Of a stretch of DNA of 64,000 nt, positions 60,164 through 64,000 are shown in pieces. This stretch comes from an uncultured Collinsella sp. (GTDB taxonomy: Bacteria > Actinomycetota > Coriobacteriia > Coriobacteriales > Coriobacteriaceae). The position numbers and the translations under genes are program-made. Location: assembly GCA_958405195.1 (NCBI GenBank), contig CATYDM010000004.1:16134-80133 (forward strand), read 5' to 3'. A model generated the notes under the pieces. It was not told the DNA's origin. It saw only the letters and a program-made list of their open reading frames with translations, and made no database searches. Positions within the stretch are counted from its first letter, which is position 1. Every line of letters begins with the position of its first letter.

Positions 60164-61117
60164 ATGGACAAGGCCGCATCCGCCGGTCATTCGGACCGTT
60201 GCCGCATCGTCGTCGATACCTGCTGCGACTTTAGCCCCGAGGTCGCCGCGAACCTCGATGTCGATATCTTGGGTTTCCCCTTCATTATCGATGGCGAGGA
60301 GCGCACGGATGACATCTGGTCGAGCATCACACCCAAGGAGTTCTACGACCGCATGCGCGCCGGTGCCCGCGTGTCCACCTCGGCTGTGTCGCTCGGTCGC
60401 TATATCGAGTTCTTTACCGAGTGCGCCAAAGAGGGTACGCCCACGGTCTACCTGTGCTTTACCTCGGCGCTGTCGTCGAGCTACAACTCCGCATGCCAGG
60501 CGGCGGACGCCGTGCGCGCCGAGTATCCCAACTTTGAGCTGTACGTGGTCGACAACGCTCTGCCCTGTGCGACCGGCGAGCTCTTGGCGCTTGAGGCCGT
60601 GCGCCAGCGTTCGGCGGGACTGACCGCCAAGCAGCTGGTCGACTGGGCAAACGAGGCCAAGACCTATGTCCACGGTTACTTTACGCTCGAGAGCTTCGAC
60701 GCGCTGGCTGCCGGCGGCCGCATTCCGCCTGCGGCGGCGCAGCTCACGGCAAAGCTCGACGTCAAGCCCGAGCTCTCCTACGACCTGGCCGGCTCGTTGT
60801 CGCTGATCGGCGTCAACCGCGGCCGCAAGAAGGCGCTCAAGTCCATTCTCAAGTCGTTCCGCGAGAACTACGTGCCCGATCGCACCATGCCCATCGCCAT
60901 CATGACGGCCGATGCCGAGAAGGACGGCGACTGGCTCGAGGCCGCCATCCGCAAGGAGGAGGGCTGCGCCGACGTCACGATCATTCGCAGCTCCGTGGGC
61001 CCCACTATCGGCTCGCACGTGGGCCCCGGCATGGTGGCACTTGCGTTTTGGGGCAAGAACCGCGCCGAGAAAGCCTCGCTTTCCGACCGCATCGCGCGCC
61101 GTGTGCGCGGTGAGTAG
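60164..61117 (+). CDS. DegV-family fatty-acid-binding protein
   Basis: The 317-residue protein has the DegV fold: IVVDTCCDFSPEVA near residue 15, the loop ARVSTSAVSLGRYIEFF, CFTSALSSSYNSACQAA near 103, and the C-terminal domain with VGPTIGSHVGPGMVALAF. DegV proteins bind fatty acids and can present them to a fatty-acid kinase (FakB role). No FakA gene is adjacent. AAGGAG lies 8 nt before ATG 60164; TTG 60161 is an alternative start. Confidence 0.92.
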   Translation: MDKAASAGHSDRCRIVVDTCCDFSPEVAANLDVDILGFPFIIDGEERTDDIWSSITPKEFYDRMRAGARVSTSAVSLGRYIEFFTECAKEGTPTVYLCFTSALSSSYNSACQAADAVRAEYPNFELYVVDNALPCATGELLALEAVRQRSAGLTAKQLVDWANEAKTYVHGYFTLESFDALAAGGRIPPAAAQLTAKLDVKPELSYDLAGSLSLIGVNRGRKKALKSILKSFRENYVPDRTMPIAIMTADAEKDGDWLEAAIRKEEGCADVTIIRSSVGPTIGSHVGPGMVALAFWGKNRAEKASLSDRIARRVRGE

Positions 61118-61209
61118 ACAGGCGCTACGACCACGGGCGCCCCGCAGCTCAGGCGCTGGCACCGAGGATTCAACCTGGTAATAACACCCAACCCAAAAGG
61201 AAAGGTTTC

Positions 61210-62286
61210 ATGGCAAACAAGCTCTCTGTCGCATTTATCGGCACCGGAATCATGGGTGCCCCCATCGCCGGCCACATTCTGGACGCCGGCTACCCCGTTA
61301 CGGTCAACAACCGCACCAAGTCCAAGGCCGCGGCGCTCATCGAGCGCGGTGCCGTTTGGGCCGATACGCCGGCAGATGCCGCGGCAAACGCCGACGTCGT
61401 CTTTACCATGGTGGGCTACCCTGCCGAGGTCGAGGAGCTCTACCTGGCGGGCGACGGCCTGCTCGCGTGCACCAAGCCCGGCGCGGTCCTGATCGACCTC
61501 ACCACCAGCTCGCCCGAGCTCGCGCGCGACATTTCCGAGGCCGCCCAGGTTTCGGGCCGCATGGCGTTTGACTGCCCCGTCACCGGCGGCGAGTCGGGTG
61601 CCATCGCCGGCACGCTCACGGCCATCGTGGGCGCCACCGAGAACGACATCGCCCCGGTCCGCGACATCCTTTCCACCTTTGCGGCAAACATCTGCTGCTT
61701 CGATGGTGCCGGCAAGGGTCAGGCTGCCAAGCTCGCCAACCAGGTGTCGCTGGGCGCCTGCATGGTCGGTATGGCCGATGCGCTGGCATTTGCCGAGCTG
61801 AGTGGCCTTGACCTGGAGAAGACCCGCCAGATGATCCTGGGCGGTACCGGCAAGTCCGGTGCCATGGAGAGCCTGGCCCCCAAGGCGCTCGACGGCGACT
61901 ACAAGGCCGGCTTTATGGTCGAGCACTTCATTAAGGACCTGCGTCTGGCGCTCTCCTACGCCGATGACCGCGAGCTCGCGCTGCCTGGTGCCGACGTCGC
62001 CTTTACGCTCTATGACATGCTCGACGCCATTGGTGGCGCCAAGCTGGGCACCCAGGCCATCACGGTCCTCTACAAGGAGGAGGCCGACGCCATCGCCGCC
62101 GGTCTGGACTGGTCGCAGTATCGCCCCGAGGAGCATGGTGCTCACGAGGAGGGCTGTGGTTGCGGCGAGCACGGCGACCACGAGTGCGGTTGTGGCCACC
62201 ACCACGGCGAGGACCACGAGTGCTGCGGCGGCCACGGTCATGACGACGGCCACGAGTGCTGCTGCGGCCATCATCACGGGGAGTAG
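61210..62286 (+). CDS. 3-hydroxyacid dehydrogenase with Cys/His-rich tail
   Basis: Residues 1-305 form a beta-hydroxyacid dehydrogenase of the GlxR / 3-hydroxyisobutyrate family: Rossmann motif VAFIGTGIMGAPIAGHIL near 8, DCPVTGGESGAIAGTL near 120 (substrate loop) and the catalytic lysine in GKGQAAKLANQV near 172. The last 45 residues form a tail packed with metal ligands (CGCGEHGDHECGCGHHHGE, then a related repeat ending CCCGHHHGE), absent from the family. The tail may store or sense nickel, zinc or copper, or respond to redox state. GGAAAGG precedes the ATG. Confidence 0.88.
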   Translation: MANKLSVAFIGTGIMGAPIAGHILDAGYPVTVNNRTKSKAAALIERGAVWADTPADAAANADVVFTMVGYPAEVEELYLAGDGLLACTKPGAVLIDLTTSSPELARDISEAAQVSGRMAFDCPVTGGESGAIAGTLTAIVGATENDIAPVRDILSTFAANICCFDGAGKGQAAKLANQVSLGACMVGMADALAFAELSGLDLEKTRQMILGGTGKSGAMESLAPKALDGDYKAGFMVEHFIKDLRLALSYADDRELALPGADVAFTLYDMLDAIGGAKLGTQAITVLYKEEADAIAAGLDWSQYRPEEHGAHEEGCGCGEHGDHECGCGHHHGEDHECCGGHGHDDGHECCCGHHHGE

Positions 62287-62291
62287 CGCCC

Positions 62292-62720
62292 ATGAACTGG
62301 ACGTTTGTGGTGCTTGCGCTGGTGCTCTTTCTCTTTGCGATCTACATCGGCTTTTTGTGCGGCCAGTGGGCCTGCGAAAAACGCGTCATCACCAAGCGCG
62401 ACTACTGGATTGCCAACTTTGCAGGAGCGGCGGCAGTCGTCCTACTGACCTGGGTGTTTTCGCTGTTCCCGCTGGTGCAGTTTGCGCCGATCGGTTGGCT
62501 CGGCGGCTTTATCGCCGGCCTTAAGATGAGCTTTGGCGAGTCCGTCGGTCCGTGGCGCAAGCACGACGAGGTCTTTAATGTCAACAAGGCCCATCGCGCC
62601 GCCGCCGATGCGGGCGACGCCGAGGACCGCCGTCGCGCACGCCGCAATGGCGCGGCCGACCGACAGCTCATCTCGGTCACCGATGACAGCAAGGGTGCTG
62701 ACAAGCACGCCAAGAAATAA
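62292..62720 (+). CDS. Small membrane protein, unknown function
   Basis: The 142-residue protein has two to three transmembrane helices (about 4-24, 44-62 and 70-84), a GWLGGFIAGLKMSFGESVGPW motif region (only partly quoted here as GWLGGFIAGLKMSFGE), and a basic disordered C-terminus with RRRARRNGAADRQ. No family was recognised. It begins 5 bp after the dehydrogenase and is followed 15 bp on by the HEAT-like gene, so these are probably one operon. Confidence 0.6.
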   Translation: MNWTFVVLALVLFLFAIYIGFLCGQWACEKRVITKRDYWIANFAGAAAVVLLTWVFSLFPLVQFAPIGWLGGFIAGLKMSFGESVGPWRKHDEVFNVNKAHRAAADAGDAEDRRRARRNGAADRQLISVTDDSKGADKHAKK

Positions 62721-62735
62721 AAAGAAGAGGTAACT

Positions 62736-63434
62736 ATGGCAGAAAACAAAGACGAACAGCTCACCGACGAGGAGCTGGCACAGCTCCAGCTGGCAGAGGA
62801 GAACGAGAACGCCGTCGATCGCCTGGTCCAGGAGCTCGGCTGCCCCACGCGCCGCATCCGCCAGTTTGCCGCCCGCGTGCTGCACCTGCTTGCCGAGCGC
62901 GATCCGCAGCGCGTCGTGCCCTGCGTGCCCGCGCTGATCGAGGCGCTCGACCGCCCCGAGGCGCAGACCCGCTGGGAGGCCCTCGATGCCCTGACGGCGC
63001 TCGCCACCACCTGCCCCGAGCAGCTGGGCGATGCCTTTGAGGGCGCCGAGACCGCACTGTTCGACGAGATCTCCTCCACGCTGCGCTATGCCGCCTTCCG
63101 CCTGCTGTGCGTGTGGGGTGCCACGAGTGTCGAGCGTTCGCGCGAGGCTTGGCCCATCCTGGACGAGGCCATCCAGTGCTACCACGGCGACCTTGAGTAT
63201 CGCGACATGCTCGGTTGCCTGTACGAGTTTTGCCAGGGCGAGATTGACGCTGAGGTTGCCGAGAAGCTTGCGCTGCGCCTTAAGTTCGATGCCGAGAACG
63301 GTAAGGGCAGCTATCTCAAGGCCCGTTCGAGCGAGATTTGCGAAATGCTTGTTAAACGTTTTGGCCTGGATCTCTCCAAAAAGAAGAAGCGTGCTAGCGT
63401 TAAAAAATCTGACGACGCCGAAGACGAGGAGTAA
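62736..63434 (+). CDS. HEAT-repeat-like protein
   Basis: The 232-residue soluble protein has helical repeats resembling HEAT units (RRIRQFAARVLHLLAERD, CVPALIEALDRPEAQTRWEALDALTALA quoted in parts, LRYAAFRLLCVWGATS), between an acidic N-terminus and a Lys-rich C-terminus (SKKKKRASVKK). Such proteins mediate protein contacts. AAGAGG precedes the ATG. It ends 6 bp before the isocitrate dehydrogenase gene, which suggests co-transcription. Confidence 0.75.
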   Translation: MAENKDEQLTDEELAQLQLAEENENAVDRLVQELGCPTRRIRQFAARVLHLLAERDPQRVVPCVPALIEALDRPEAQTRWEALDALTALATTCPEQLGDAFEGAETALFDEISSTLRYAAFRLLCVWGATSVERSREAWPILDEAIQCYHGDLEYRDMLGCLYEFCQGEIDAEVAEKLALRLKFDAENGKGSYLKARSSEICEMLVKRFGLDLSKKKKRASVKKSDDAEDEE

Positions 63435-63440
63435 CAGATT

Positions 63441-64000
63441 ATGGCGCACGATGTAGTCCTGATTCCCGGTGACGGCATCGGTCCCGAGATTACGCAGGCC
63501 ATGCGCCGCGTGGTCGAGGCCACCGGTGTCCAGATCAATTGGAATGTCCAGGAGGCCGGCGCCGGCGTCATGGACGAGTTTGGCACGCCGCTGCCCCAGC
63601 ATGTGCTCGATGCGGTCGCCGAGACCAAAGTTGCCATCAAGGGCCCCATCACCACACCGGTCGGCACGGGCTTCCGCAGCGTCAACGTGGCCCTGCGCAA
63701 GCACTTCGACCTGTACGCCTGCGTGCGCCCTTGCCTGTCGCAGCCGGGCGACGGCTCTCGTTTCCGCGATGTCGACCTGGTCATCGTGCGCGAGAACACC
63801 GAGGACCTCTACGCCGGCATCGAGTTTGATGAGGGCGCTGCCGAGGTCGAGGAGCTCTCGCAGCTCATCGAGCGCTCGGGCCAAAAGACCTTCGCCGCCG
63901 ATTCCGCGATCTCGATCAAGCCGATCTCCATCGCCAAGAGCCGCCGCATTGTAGAGTATGCCTTTGAGTACGCCCGCCGCTGCGGCCGCAAAAAGGTGAC
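63441..64000 (+). CDS. Isocitrate/isopropylmalate dehydrogenase family, NAD-IDH-like (3' end outside window)
   Basis: The first 186 residues are visible: VVLIPGDGIGPEITQAM, then GAGVMDEFGTPLPQHVLDA, KVAIKGPITTPVGTGFRSVN (substrate-binding region with the Ser/Asn pair), LRKHFDLYACVRPC and VIVRENTEDLYAGIE. These fit the NAD-dependent isocitrate dehydrogenase branch more than isopropylmalate dehydrogenase, where the substrate loop differs. It would convert isocitrate to 2-oxoglutarate. The frame is open to the window edge. Confidence 0.88.
   Translation, partial: MAHDVVLIPGDGIGPEITQAMRRVVEATGVQINWNVQEAGAGVMDEFGTPLPQHVLDAVAETKVAIKGPITTPVGTGFRSVNVALRKHFDLYACVRPCLSQPGDGSRFRDVDLVIVRENTEDLYAGIEFDEGAAEVEELSQLIERSGQKTFAADSAISIKPISIAKSRRIVEYAFEYARRCGRKKV

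Overview
The window looks like a contiguous chromosomal stretch of a high-GC Gram-positive gut actinobacterium of the Coriobacteriia, most probably Collinsella or a close relative. This is inferred from gene content and style: strong GC bias at third codon positions, GGAGG-type ribosome binding sites, several TTG/GTG starts, many PTS genes, a TatA/TatC pair, and Arg- or Ala/Lys-rich disordered protein tails. No database search was possible. There is no sign of a prophage, CRISPR array, rRNA operon, intact insertion sequence or plasmid backbone.

Layout. 1-9.4 kb: a fused two-module ABC exporter (minus strand), a stand-alone LarC C-terminal domain gene, a YfcE-like phosphodiesterase, mazG, eno, an FtsB/DivIC-like septum protein and a Ppx/GppA phosphatase. 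9.4-16.7 kb: tRNA-Leu(UAA) with a duplicated 3' end and terminator, a TPR-like membrane protein, an orphan PTS IIB plus VOC protein, a two-component system with a UBA/DUF4342 protein, a small membrane protein, a metallophosphoesterase and gluQ. 17-26.4 kb: a DUF2207 membrane protein, a GNAT acetyltransferase, purH, an unknown protein, and a PucR regulator divergent from an ornithine-cyclodeaminase-like enzyme and an aminotransferase. 26.5-33.4 kb: a second two-component system of BceRS type, a universal stress protein, uppP and pcrA. 33.6-40.6 kb: a beta-glucoside module (manA, GntR regulator, GH1 phospho-glucosidase, PTS IIC/IIB/IIA, ROK glucokinase). 40.7-50.8 kb: ppaC, nhaA, an aminotransferase, a STAS protein, tatA/B, tatC, hypA, hypB and an archaeal-type topoisomerase I. 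51-53 kb: an AT-richer islet encoding a secreted protein and a 50-residue membrane peptide, next to a dense cluster of REP-like sequences. 53.3-60.1 kb: tmk, holB, a RicT/PSP1 protein with a long Arg-rich tail, comF, a structured RNA candidate, a solute-binding lipoprotein and long-form hpf. 60.1-64 kb: DegV, a dehydrogenase with a Cys/His-rich tail, a small membrane protein, a HEAT-like protein and the start of an NAD-type isocitrate dehydrogenase.

How the genes work together. The clearest pathway is uptake and phosphorylation of a beta-glucoside by PTS IIABC, cleavage by the GH1 enzyme, and phosphorylation of the freed glucose by the ROK kinase, probably under the GntR/UTRA regulator. tmk, holB and ricT form an overlapping group. 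TatA/B-TatC and HypA-HypB are packed together, which suggests assembly and export of a nickel enzyme encoded elsewhere. comF, the RNA candidate and hpf form a conserved-looking neighbourhood.

The most unusual layer is non-coding. Many intergenic gaps hold long, nearly perfect inverted repeats (for example 3831-3895, 14240-14423, 21810-21902, 28389-28481, 33403-33531, 43324-43377, 53150-53209). At least one dispersed REP-like family has the core GGGGACGTTCCT. The RNA candidate at 57833-58097 is closed by an 11-bp helix and lies between comF and hpf; it is my best candidate for a raiA-class structured RNA.
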